DNA from: G963663495 sp963663495
Lineage (GTDB): Bacteria; Bacteroidota; Rhodothermia; Rhodothermales; Bin80
Length of the DNA: 64,000 nt
Direction: 5' to 3'
Assembly (NCBI GenBank): GCA_963663495.1
Contig: OY760427.1
Span: 2,418,001-2,482,000, forward strand
This document shows, one piece after another, positions 20,468-29,508 of the stretch. Position numbers and translations under genes: made by a program. The notes below the pieces were generated by a model. That model saw nothing but the letters and a program-made list of their open reading frames with translations. It had not been told where the DNA came from and did not search any database. Each line of letters opens with the position of its first letter. Positions within the stretch are counted from its first letter, which is position 1.

Positions 20468-20581
20468 CCCACATAGGCAACCACATGAATTGGCAGGAAT
20501 ATTGCAGGTTAACCCGTTGATTCGTATCATGCATGCTAACTGAGAGCGGAGTACGGAGTTGGGATGGTTGCGTCGATGTGG

Positions 20582-23500
20582 ATGATATCCGAAACAGTGT
20601 TTGATTGTTGGACCACGCGTGGAGTCTTGGGATGTGTGGTGATGCTATTGGGTCTGCTGAATGCTTTCGGAATAATTCAGTCCGTGCAGGGCCAGGACGC
20701 GGCGGAATCGCGATTTGCTGCTCCGGCTACTGAGGTTGAGATAAGCCTTGGATCTGAACCGGAAGAAGTAGCCCCACGCTCCCTGTCGTTCGAGATGGCA
20801 AGCATGGAAGCTGCTCCGCAGATCCCTAGATGCACAACACCAAACGATAGAATTTGGATGCATCTTAGCGAGGGAGACACCTGTATTGTTTCTTATGCGT
20901 GCCCAACCTACAATATTCCCGGGCCGTATTTATACATCCATCACGGCAACCCTAGAAATCATCACTCCGGCAATACAGCCGAGCGCGGGAAAGATGTGTT
21001 GATTACTGGGCCAGATAGCGTCCTTATTACCGTGGTTAATGGAATAAGGAGCCATGAAGGGATCACAGATATATACGAAGCCATCCCAGATGGTATACCC
21101 GAAGGAGATGAGGAAATGTTGTGCTACTGCAGCGCTTACCGAGACGGACCGGGAGAGTATGAGTTTGGTCACCCTGTTCAGATTAAGGATCGTGACGGGT
21201 GGACTGTACACGATGCGACTGCCTATGAAAGTCAAGGCCAGATGATATTCCTATTGGAGTTCCCGCAACCGGTAGCGCGAGACCTGACTGTTGAATACTC
21301 CACGAAGAATGGTTCGGCAGAAGCTGGAACGGATTACACGAGTACGAAGGGATCGGTCACCGTCAGGAAGGGCCATACAGGTGCTTACATCGGGGTGCCA
21401 TTGGTTAAGGATCAGATTCCAGAAGGCACTGAAACGTTTGAACTGCTTACAATATCGGATCAGTTTTCTGCCATCCTGGAGCAAAAGGCCACGGGTACTA
21501 TTCTTGAAGGAGCTCCTTTCATAATTGAGCCTTCTCCACTGTTTGTAGATGAAGGAGGGCAGAACACGTACACCATGGCGTTGGGAAACCAACCCGGCGG
21601 TGATGTTATGGTGGCAATAACGGGGCATACCGGGACGGACTTGGCACTTGATAAGACGAGTCTGACGTTCACGCCGGCGAATTGGGATCAACGGCAAACA
21701 GTAACAGTGACAGCAGCAGAAGATGCAGACACGATTGACGACGGGGAGACCCTCATACACACGGCAACCGCACCGGGAGGATTTTTTGACGGGCTAGCGG
21801 AAAGTCTTTGGGTGACGATAACAGATAAGGACTTGCTAGGGCTTATAGTTACACCCAACCATCTGGATCTGGTGGAAGGAGGTTCTGGACAAGCCTTTGA
21901 GGTAAAGCTGGGCTCGTCACCATCAGTGGGGACCGACGTGACAGTAGCGGTCAATGTTGGACCGCAGCTGGATGGAAAAGTATCGGTGTCCGAACCACAC
22001 TTGATCTTCACATCTACCACTTGGAGCACTGATCAATCGGTAACGGTGACAGCGGAGAGCGATGGGGATGCAGACGACGAAGCTGGATTGGTACAGTTAT
22101 CGGCGAGCGGTGGTGGCTACGGTGGAATATCGGGAGCCGTAAAGGTGAGCGTTGCAGATGATGATGTACCATACCGCATTGATATAGAACCTTCGTCGGT
22201 CCAGGTGTCTGAAGATGCAGGGCTGGCACGATTTAAGGTGAGGCTTAACAGGCAGAATGAAACGGCTGTCACGGTGCGTTACACTACGCACGATGAATCG
22301 GCCCATGCCGGGCTTGACTATCTGGGGCCGGTAACAGATATGCTCACCTTTGAGGCAGGCGGTAACCTGGAGAAGTGGATAGATGTGCCGATTCTTGATG
22401 ACGCATTGCACGAGGGGGAGGAGACTTTTACGCTGGAGCTGACGGATGTGCAGGGAGCGGAGCTGGGTGTGTCAACAGGCCGTGCCACCATCTTGGACAA
22501 CGATGCTGCGCCGACCGTCAGCATTGTGCCTACGTTGTATGTACGGGAAGGGGGTACGGCAAAGGTTCATGTGCGTCTTAGGAAGGGCAGCGCGACTCCT
22601 ATCGGAGTCTTGTACAGCACAAGTGACGTAACGGCGACAGCGGGAGATGACTACGAGGCGGTGAGCGCCGGGTCGTTGACGATTGAGCCGGGTGATATGG
22701 GAGCGGTAATACAAGTTCCAACCGAAGACGACGCACTGCACGAGGGTAGGGAGGCGTTCCTGGTGCAACTTGATGGTGGCGGCAAGACCACAGTGACGAT
22801 ACTGGACAATGATCGTTTGCCACAGCTCTCCATAGGCGATGTGACGGTATCAGAGGATGGAGGGGGTGCGCAGCTTGCAGTGTCGCTGAGTGGTCCAAGC
22901 CCAGTACGTGTAGGGGTGGCATACGCCACGCAGGATGGTACGGCAAAAGCGGGGGCTGACTACACACGCACGATAGGCACGCTGGTATTTGCACCGGGGG
23001 AGATCGTGAGGCATGTGTCGGTGCCGGTACTGCGCGATGATGTGGTAGAAGAGGACGAAGGATTGGTAGTAAAGCTTAGTGCTCCAGAGCATGCCGTGCT
23101 GTTGGATGCGGAGGGTGATGTGACAATAAAGGATGATCCGTTAGAGGTCAGCATCCATGACGGTACCGGGACAGAAAGCTCGGATGAGCTGGTGATGGCG
23201 GTGCGACTGAATTATGGTAGCACGAAGGTGGTATCGGTTCAGTTTGCGGTGACAGGAGGTACGGCAACATTGGATGTGGACTACGAGGCTACCCAGGGGC
23301 TGGTGGTATTTGAGACCGGCAGTACGGAGGCGCAAGTAAGGATACCGCTGATAGACGACGACTTGCAGGAAGGAAACGAAACGATAGAGGTGACGCTGTC
23401 TAATCCGACGAATACGCAAATCGGGCAGGCGATGGCTACGGGCACAGTCGTGGATGATGAGACAGCGCCGGGCGTGCAGGTGCGAGCCATTGCGGTGTCG

Positions 23501-24892
23501 CACAGCGAGGCGGTGTTTGTGGTGAGACTGCAGGCGCCCGTGGCAGAGCGGCTGACGGGCCGTTTCCGTACGGTAGACGGCACGGCATGGGCGGGAGAGG
23601 ACTACGAGCGCATGGAGGGGGTACTGGAGTTTGGGCCTGGGGAGACAAGAAAAGAGGTACGCGTGCCCTTACTGCGCGCGCAAGGTAGCGGGGAGGCGTT
23701 TGCGCTGATGGTGGAGTTAGGGGATGAGACAGTCCGAGAGGAGGTGGTGTTGGGGACGGAGGATACGGGAACCCGTGCGCGATTAGGCAGGAGTGTGGCG
23801 GTGCATATAGTGGAGGCGGTATCGGAGCGTATGGAGGGATCATTGGTGGGTTGTATGCCGAGGCCGTTTCCCGGTCAGCGGGTACGGGCGTCGCATCTAT
23901 TGTCGGGCTGTGGCATGCAGGCAAGCGGAGAACGGCTGAGTATATGGGGTCGTGGAGCGTACAGCAGGTTGCAGAGTGGCGGGGTATCGGGAGCGGATGT
24001 GGTGACGGCGTCCTTGGGGGCGGACTACCGTGCGGGAGGTCGCTGGCTGATGGGGATGGTAGTATCACGCAGCGAGGCATTGGAGCAGGAAGGGACGCTA
24101 TTACAGATGACGGGCTGGTATCCGTATGTGCGCTACGGGGGGATGCGGCACAGTGTGTGGGGGTTGGCAGGAGCAGGACAGGGAGTGGCTGAAGCAGCGG
24201 ACACGGGAATGCGCCTGATGGCAGCGGGCGTGGGCGGCACGCTGGTACGCCGAACCGGCGCGCGGCTGGGGTACGAGGCGGACGGGATCTGGCTGGGGAT
24301 GGATGGAGGGATAGGGGTGAGCCGTGTTCGCGCGGGTCTGGAGGGCTCGGTGACGTTGCAGGATATCTTGGAGCCGTATGTGGAGGCGGCGGTTTTGCAC
24401 AGCGGCGGGGATGCGGAGAGAGGAATGGGAATGGAGGCAGGCGGAGGGTTACGCGTGCGGATGGGGATGTTGCATGCGGAGGTGATGTCAAGGCGTCTGG
24501 TGTTGCATCAGGAAGATGGCTACGGGGAGTGGGGATATTCGGGCATGGTACGCTATGGAGGACTGGAGGGATTGGGAGCGCAGGTGCGACCGACCTGGGG
24601 TCGTACGCATGTGGGGACGCTATGGCAGGCGGAGCGTCCGTGGGAGGTGTATCCATCGGATCGTCGGATGGAGTTGGAGGTGGGGTACGGATCGCGTGTT
24701 CACAGGCGCAGTGTGCTGCGGCCACATGTGGGTATGGGGCTGCGTGACAGAGGCCGGGACTACCGCATAGGAGCGGGCGTGCAGGGGCGCACGGGGTTAG
24801 GATTCAGCGTGAGCGGATTGGCGATGGAGCATATGGCACCATACCGACCGGTGAGCTACGGCGTGACTGCTAGCGGTTACGTGCGATGGTGA
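20582..24892 (+). CDS. Calx-beta repeat protein with C-terminal autotransporter-like barrel (intact paralogue)
   Basis: This 1436-residue secreted protein probably acts as a surface adhesin. The start is placed at ATG 20582, which aligns with the only possible start in the first paralogue; ATG 20564 would add six residues. A signal peptide occupies about residues 1-38. Residues 55-190 form a domain with paired cysteines that I do not recognise. Residues 200-1080 are Calx-beta-like repeats, with several DYxxxxGxxxxxxG cores and acidic DDD loops of the kind that bind calcium. From about residue 1105 (CGMQASGERLSIWGRGAY) the sequence matches the pattern of autotransporter beta-domains: alternating strands, many Gly/Arg/Tyr, and a terminal aromatic residue in ASGYVRW. 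It is not T9SS-like at its C-terminus. Function is inferred from architecture. Confidence 0.85.
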   Translation: MISETVFDCWTTRGVLGCVVMLLGLLNAFGIIQSVQGQDAAESRFAAPATEVEISLGSEPEEVAPRSLSFEMASMEAAPQIPRCTTPNDRIWMHLSEGDTCIVSYACPTYNIPGPYLYIHHGNPRNHHSGNTAERGKDVLITGPDSVLITVVNGIRSHEGITDIYEAIPDGIPEGDEEMLCYCSAYRDGPGEYEFGHPVQIKDRDGWTVHDATAYESQGQMIFLLEFPQPVARDLTVEYSTKNGSAEAGTDYTSTKGSVTVRKGHTGAYIGVPLVKDQIPEGTETFELLTISDQFSAILEQKATGTILEGAPFIIEPSPLFVDEGGQNTYTMALGNQPGGDVMVAITGHTGTDLALDKTSLTFTPANWDQRQTVTVTAAEDADTIDDGETLIHTATAPGGFFDGLAESLWVTITDKDLLGLIVTPNHLDLVEGGSGQAFEVKLGSSPSVGTDVTVAVNVGPQLDGKVSVSEPHLIFTSTTWSTDQSVTVTAESDGDADDEAGLVQLSASGGGYGGISGAVKVSVADDDVPYRIDIEPSSVQVSEDAGLARFKVRLNRQNETAVTVRYTTHDESAHAGLDYLGPVTDMLTFEAGGNLEKWIDVPILDDALHEGEETFTLELTDVQGAELGVSTGRATILDNDAAPTVSIVPTLYVREGGTAKVHVRLRKGSATPIGVLYSTSDVTATAGDDYEAVSAGSLTIEPGDMGAVIQVPTEDDALHEGREAFLVQLDGGGKTTVTILDNDRLPQLSIGDVTVSEDGGGAQLAVSLSGPSPVRVGVAYATQDGTAKAGADYTRTIGTLVFAPGEIVRHVSVPVLRDDVVEEDEGLVVKLSAPEHAVLLDAEGDVTIKDDPLEVSIHDGTGTESSDELVMAVRLNYGSTKVVSVQFAVTGGTATLDVDYEATQGLVVFETGSTEAQVRIPLIDDDLQEGNETIEVTLSNPTNTQIGQAMATGTVVDDETAPGVQVRAIAVSHSEAVFVVRLQAPVAERLTGRFRTVDGTAWAGEDYERMEGVLEFGPGETRKEVRVPLLRAQGSGEAFALMVELGDETVREEVVLGTEDTGTRARLGRSVAVHIVEAVSERMEGSLVGCMPRPFPGQRVRASHLLSGCGMQASGERLSIWGRGAYSRLQSGGVSGADVVTASLGADYRAGGRWLMGMVVSRSEALEQEGTLLQMTGWYPYVRYGGMRHSVWGLAGAGQGVAEAADTGMRLMAAGVGGTLVRRTGARLGYEADGIWLGMDGGIGVSRVRAGLEGSVTLQDILEPYVEAAVLHSGGDAERGMGMEAGGGLRVRMGMLHAEVMSRRLVLHQEDGYGEWGYSGMVRYGGLEGLGAQVRPTWGRTHVGTLWQAERPWEVYPSDRRMELEVGYGSRVHRRSVLRPHVGMGLRDRGRDYRIGAGVQGRTGLGFSVSGLAMEHMAPYRPVSYGVTASGYVRW

Positions 24893-25293
24893 GTGCTGGG
24901 CGATATTCCACACAATAGGGGATGATGTCTGGGTTAGGCTTGATCATTGGCCGCAACAAGCTCCCGACATTCTGACTCGATTGTTGGCAGCATACAGCAG
25001 GTTTCTGCACCGCATGCAAATCGCACAATGAGTGGCACATTGTGAGGAGACTTCTGGGCGTTTCAGTGCATAGAACGGCGTAATACCACTCCGTGTTGGT
25101 TACAGTCCGATTCTCGCCGGCTTGGAGAGGGTACAGTGTATTATATGGCTGAGTGCCGCGCGTTTTCGCAGGAATTACTTTTTGTGCTGCGGTGGTGCAG
25201 ATAGGATGGCTTTCGCCAGTTTTTCATAATCGGCTCCCGCTTTTCACGAACAAACTGCAATTATTTCAAATAACTCAACACGTGGGTACGCAT
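24893..25293. other. intergenic region without a recognisable gene
   Basis: The first 175 bases are the duplicated Calx-beta downstream segment. The remaining 225 bases lead into the tnpB element and hold no open frame, RNA gene or terminator that I can support. Confidence 0.5.
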
Positions 25294-25329
25294 GGTATAT
25301 AATTTCCATCTATTAGGGAGTTATATACC
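25294..25329. other. hairpin at left end of tnpB element
   Basis: The inverted repeat GGTATATAA...TTATATACC (9 bp perfect, plus an inner CC/GG pair) ends 8 bases before the tnpB start. A related sequence, GTATATAATTCCCAT, recurs right at the tnpB 3' end (near 26577). IS200/IS605-type elements carry subterminal hairpins recognised by TnpA, so this is a likely left-end structure. Confidence 0.55.
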
Positions 25330-25337
25330 ACAGTGCC

Positions 25338-26583
25338 ATGCCCGAAACGGTTAGTGCATACCGCAATATCGCATACAGGCTGTTGCCCGGAAGTCGGAGT
25401 AAAGCCAAGCACCTTGCTGGATTAGCGGGTGCGTGTAGGTTTGTGTGGAATGCCATCCCCGCAGAGCAGAGCGAGGCGTACAAGAAAGCGAAAGAGACTG
25501 GAGAGAAGCCGTCCTCGGTAAGCTTCTTCTCGCTGGGGAAGCGGTTCACGGCGCTGCGCCGCACGGTCGAGTGGCTACCTGAATACTCCTTTGGTGTCGT
25601 TAGATACACATTGAAATATCAGGCGGATGCATGGAAGGCATTCTTCAAGGAGGGTAAGAGAAGACCGAGAATCCATTCCAGACGTGGTAGTACGCCTTCG
25701 TTCACGATCCCGGATAACGTAAGGGTTCGGGATGGCAAGCTGTATATCCCGAAAGTGGGATATATGGCGCTCCGCAGGCGGGGAGGCAACCCGTACCCTG
25801 ATGGTATACCCGTCAATGCCACGGTAAAGAAGAACGCCGGCAAAGGGTATGCTGTCATCTGCTACAAGATGGAGGCACCTGTAATAGAGGATACCGGCGG
25901 TGCTGTAGGCATACCGTAATTGCGGGCAGGTCGCTATGGTCTCCACAGAGGGCGATACAAGCATTATCAGACAACCGGATACGATGCGTCTTGATGCCAA
26001 GTTAAAGCGGCATCAGCGAAGACTGGCGAGACAGAAGAAAGGCTCCAACCGTCGTAACAGGCGGAAGCATAGAATCGCCCGCATACAGCGCAAGCGTGCT
26101 GACATCCTCAAGAATTCGAACCACCAGGTAAGTCGCAGTATTGCCAATTGCTTCTCAACGGTGATACTGGAGGACCTGAAGATCAAAGCGATGACACGTT
26201 CAGCTAAGGGGACGATGGAGAGCTTTGGTACAAACGTCAAACAGAAGTCTGGCCTCAACCGTGGGATACTGCGAACAGGTTGGGGCCAACTGGAACAGAT
26301 GCTGGGCTATAAGTGCCGCAAGGTGATAAAGGTTACCGCTGCCTATACCAGTCGGTGTTCTGTGTGTGGGCACACAGAAGCGAGTAACCGTAAGACGCAG
26401 AGCAAATTCACGTGTAAGTCCTGTGGACATGCGGATCATGCAGACCTGAATGCGGCTGCAAACATACTGGCCTCCGGGATTGGGGCTTCTGCACGGCGAG
26501 GGGCGTTCGGGTTACCGACCCCTATGACCTGTGAAATTGATACTAGTGCCTCACTGTGTACAGTTGGTCACTCGCGTATATAA
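25338..26583 (+). pseudogene. tnpB: TnpB-type RNA-guided nuclease of IS200/IS605 family, frameshifted at RuvC-I
   Basis: The gene is in two frames. The first (25338-25919) covers the N-terminal helix-turn-helix and wedge part (AYRLLPGSRSKAKHLAGLAG). It ends at GGAVGIP followed by a stop, exactly where the RuvC-I motif G-I-D should be. The rest continues one frame over from about 25910 (RNCGQVAMVSTEGDT) and holds the RuvC-II glutamate (VILEDLKIKAM), a four-cysteine zinc ribbon (CSVCGHTEA and CKSCGHADH) and the RuvC-III aspartate (HADLNAAANI). A 2-base deletion of the Asp codon explains the shift. Rejoined it would be about 410 residues, typical for TnpB. No tnpA is present, so the element depended on another copy for transposition. 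Confidence 0.88.
26499..26523 (+). other. hairpin in the 3' end of tnpB, candidate omega-RNA scaffold part
   Basis: The stem AGGGG/CCCCT with an inner TCGG/CCGA stem around a GTTA loop lies inside the last codons of tnpB, where omega-RNAs overlap the gene end in this family. A second hairpin (about 26634-26664, AGTGTGGA paired with TCCACGCT) follows downstream. Assignment as guide RNA is inferred from position only. Confidence 0.35.
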
Positions 26584-26781
26584 TTCCCATAAGTTTCGGT
26601 TACGGCAGCCATCAGCCGTCCGGGCCGGGCGAAAGCAGTGTGGACATTTTGATTCCACGCTGTGTACAAATTACTGCGGGCACGTTAAACGCTGCACAAA
26701 GTCTTCAATTCTGTGCTCAGCATTGCGACCAGGGGTGTCAGAAGGAGCACGGAATCAATACCCAAACTTATCGTATTTTCC

Positions 26782-26811
26782 AATGTAACATAATTAACCT
26801 TATGTTACATT
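26782..26811. repeat. perfect 12-bp inverted repeat upstream of recombinase
   Basis: AATGTAACATAA and TTATGTTACATT are separated by TTAACC in an AT-rich patch about 70 bases before the recombinase frame. The shape fits a dimeric-repressor operator or a recombinase arm or core site. The rest of 26584-26882 has no gene. Confidence 0.55.
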
Positions 26812-26882
26812 ATTGCTGCGTTTCAGTAAGAAATACACTCCCAACGCCCTAACATTCACATGCACTCCAGAATTGATTTGCA

Positions 26883-27872
26883 TTGGCGTCAACCCCGACA
26901 ACGGCCCACGATTCCTCGGCACCCCAGCAGAACGTGCCCACCCGCCCAATGTTAGCGGTGATCATGATGACCGCGATTGCATCCGCGTCTGTTAGTCCTG
27001 GCAAGTCTCAGGCCGAAGACGATATGCATCTTGTTGACCTATGGTTGCGCGGCAAAAGCGTACATTCCCAAGAAGCGTACAGGCGAGATGTCAACCAGTT
27101 CGTTGACTTTGTGGACAAGCCATTCACCAGCGTGGATCTCAAACATCTGTGGAACTGGGTCGACGCACTTTCGGTCAAGGGACTCGCTCCTGCCACAATC
27201 GCAAGGAAATTGGCAGCTGTTAAAAGCCTCTTTACATTCGCCCACCGCATCGGCTACCTACCCTTCAATGTCGGAGCCGCCCTGCCGATTCCTGCCGTCG
27301 CCGACCACTTGTCCGACCGAATACTCCTTGTGGACTCAGTCAGAAGACTTATAGCCGCAGAGCCCGTATTACGCAATTCTGTGCTTTTGCAACTGTTCTA
27401 TGCATCCGGTGCCCGTGTTTCTGAACTGGTCAATCTCATTTGGGGCGCACTAGTGCCTCGCAGTTCTCCCGACGGGCTTTTGATAGGACAGGTTACCCTC
27501 CTCGGTAAGGGCAACAAGACGCGGTCAATCCTTCTACCAGCAGGTACATGGGAGTCCATTCAAAAGCTGCGTACCCTGGAAGAAGCTGCGGGTTACGCGG
27601 CGCGCGTACATCCCGTCTTCCGTTCACGTAAAGGTGGCCAGCTCTCACGGCAGCAGATCTGGCGGATTGTTCGGGGTGCAGCCAAGCGAGTCGGAATCGA
27701 GAAGTCGGTATCACCCCACTGGCTTCGACATGCACATGCATCGCACGCCTTGGATAACGGTGCCCCTATGCACTTAGTCAAAGAAACGCTCGGGCACAAG
27801 TCCTTGGTTACGACCAGCAAATATGCCCACGCACGTCCAGATGACTCGTCCGCCTTGTATCTAAAGATATAG
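26883..27872 (+). CDS. tyrosine recombinase (XerC/XerD-like)
   Basis: This tyrosine-family site-specific recombinase breaks and rejoins DNA through a covalent 3'-phosphotyrosine. The N-terminal SAM-like core-binding domain (DDMHLVDLWLRGKSVHSQEAYRRD) begins near residue 46. The catalytic residues are all present: Arg in YASGARVSELVNL, Lys in LLGKGNKTRSI, His and Arg in HWLRHAHASHAL, His in LGHKSLVTTSKYAH, and the nucleophile Tyr in that last motif. The first 45 residues are low complexity and unlike the family, so ATG 27024 (MHLVDLW) is a plausible true start, giving 282 residues. It stands alone beside a tnpB relic and a palindrome, so it may belong to an integrated element rather than to chromosome-dimer resolution. 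Confidence 0.88.
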   Translation: MASTPTTAHDSSAPQQNVPTRPMLAVIMMTAIASASVSPGKSQAEDDMHLVDLWLRGKSVHSQEAYRRDVNQFVDFVDKPFTSVDLKHLWNWVDALSVKGLAPATIARKLAAVKSLFTFAHRIGYLPFNVGAALPIPAVADHLSDRILLVDSVRRLIAAEPVLRNSVLLQLFYASGARVSELVNLIWGALVPRSSPDGLLIGQVTLLGKGNKTRSILLPAGTWESIQKLRTLEEAAGYAARVHPVFRSRKGGQLSRQQIWRIVRGAAKRVGIEKSVSPHWLRHAHASHALDNGAPMHLVKETLGHKSLVTTSKYAHARPDDSSALYLKI

Positions 27873-28024
27873 TACGACTGATCAAGACCTGCATGCCCAC
27901 AAACCTTAATCGGTCTGAAGTCGGTCACTCGCCAACGAGGGACCAAATGCAATGGGCCTGATACGACGAGTAATGATAGCACATTGAAGTATGACCCTAA
28001 GGATTCTCAACGAATACTGCGCAT

Positions 28025-29473
28025 CTACCGGACATCGTATCGTGAGAAAGCCACAAAAGCCCCACCTATGAAGATTAGAGAATACAGTGCAAGGACTCCG
28101 ATATCAATCACTGATTGCCGGATGGCAGGGCTGAGCGCCACCTCCGGTGCCTGAAATCGGGGCATATCCGTCGCATCCACAGGCTCATCGCCACCATCAA
28201 GGCGAATCATGATAGTGGAGTTTTGGGTCCTATGGGCCAGTTCACGTTCCGTTGATTCTTCCGCTTGCTTTGCACTACGGTAGTCAGTGAGGGTTTGGCC
28301 ATGCGCAGCCGCTGCAGATTCATACCGCGCCTTCAAGTCTGGACTAGTGCCTGCAATGTTTACCACCGCCAATTGATATGCTGCAGGCGGGGAAAACCTT
28401 GACAGCGAAAACGCAATTCTTTCCTGCTGATGTCGCCGGTTCCTTAGGTCCTCGTCCAATAGACGTTGATGGTTTCTGATGTCATCATACATCAACTCTC
28501 GGATTGAACGTTGCATCGCTATCTGGGCCTCACGGAGCGAGTCCAGCTCTTGCTCAGTATTGCCGGCAGAGACTATGGTTGACTGACGCATTGCTGCCAC
28601 TAATTCATCGCGATAATCCTCCCGGCGATCCAGGCGATAACGATCCTTAGCACTCTCTACCTCTGCTACACTGGGAACCTTCACCAATTGGGCGGCAGCC
28701 ATCGTAGAAGCCCTAGGAACAATAAGGACACCTACAACCCAAATAACAAGAAGCCCCAGGAATGAAACCCGGGACAACCGTGTAAGTGAAGAGATAAGCA
28801 CGCCCAAAGCCACGAAAACCGTAAAGTATAGGAACGAGACACCCACAATCCCCATAAACCTGTACCAGTGCGTAGGCTCCATCGGGACATTCAAAACCGT
28901 TATCATTAGCGCCACCAATCCAATAGGGATTAGGAGCGGCACGATTAACCCCACCCATGTACCGCTAATTTTCGCCAAGACGTAGGTTGGCCGCGGGACA
29001 GCCGATGACAATTGCAGCCGCAAGGTACCCCTTTCGCGCTCGCCGCTAACAGCGTCGTACGTGAACAATATGGCGAAGAGCGATAGAACAACCTGGATGA
29101 TGAACGCAAAATCAATGAAGCGAAAAAGGGCAAAAATAGTGTCGTCAGAGTAGAAACTCTGACGCAGCTTCGAATCAGCTTCATCGGCAGACGCCAAGCG
29201 TCCCACATCGTAGCTGACGCCGGCGGCAAGTATGTGTAGCGGATCAGGCTCACGGTGAACAGTAACATCCAATTGGTTCCAAGATGTAGTTTCCGCTATT
29301 TCCTGATTTTCCAGTTGAACGGCTGTTTCATACTGCCTAACACTGGCGTGGTAATCTTTTATACCGATGAATGCACTTAGGAGGAGGAGAACCGAGAATA
29401 CCCCGAACGTTACCGCAAACTTGGGGCTCAGAATAATGGACTTGAGCTCCTTTTCCAACAATACCCTGAACAT
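28025..29473 (-). CDS. ABC-2 type transporter permease (second of a pair)
   Basis: This is a 482-residue integral membrane protein of the ABC-2 exporter permease class with a large extracytoplasmic or cytoplasmic insert, as in DUF3526-type proteins. An N-terminal helix at residues 17-38 is followed by a soluble stretch, a helix cluster at about 120-265, a long soluble region (270-445) rich in charged residues, and a last helix near 455-475. YDAVSGERERGTLRLQLS is the conserved coupling motif after the second helix. It lies 35 bases downstream of a paralogous permease and in the same operon as the ATPase, so the two permeases probably form a heterodimer. The substrate is unknown. Both paralogues end in an almost identical FxRYDVR tail. 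Confidence 0.85.
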   Translation of the reverse strand: MFRVLLEKELKSIILSPKFAVTFGVFSVLLLLSAFIGIKDYHASVRQYETAVQLENQEIAETTSWNQLDVTVHREPDPLHILAAGVSYDVGRLASADEADSKLRQSFYSDDTIFALFRFIDFAFIIQVVLSLFAILFTYDAVSGERERGTLRLQLSSAVPRPTYVLAKISGTWVGLIVPLLIPIGLVALMITVLNVPMEPTHWYRFMGIVGVSFLYFTVFVALGVLISSLTRLSRVSFLGLLVIWVVGVLIVPRASTMAAAQLVKVPSVAEVESAKDRYRLDRREDYRDELVAAMRQSTIVSAGNTEQELDSLREAQIAMQRSIRELMYDDIRNHQRLLDEDLRNRRHQQERIAFSLSRFSPPAAYQLAVVNIAGTSPDLKARYESAAAAHGQTLTDYRSAKQAEESTERELAHRTQNSTIMIRLDGGDEPVDATDMPRFQAPEVALSPAIRQSVIDIGVLALYSLIFIGGAFVAFSRYDVR

Positions 29474-29508
29474 AGGACTATAGCGTTCGGAAAGTTGATG
29501 CCAAACGA

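Noticed and set aside
18388..20475. 8-bp target duplication for the IS66 element
   Set aside because: The flanks GCTTCAGCC and CCCACATAG do not match, so no duplication can be claimed.
23436..24725. Long proline-rich open frame on the minus strand opposite the Calx-beta barrel
   Set aside because: It is antisense to a well-supported gene, repeats in both paralogues only because the DNA is duplicated, and has the composition of a shadow frame of Gly/Arg-rich coding sequence.
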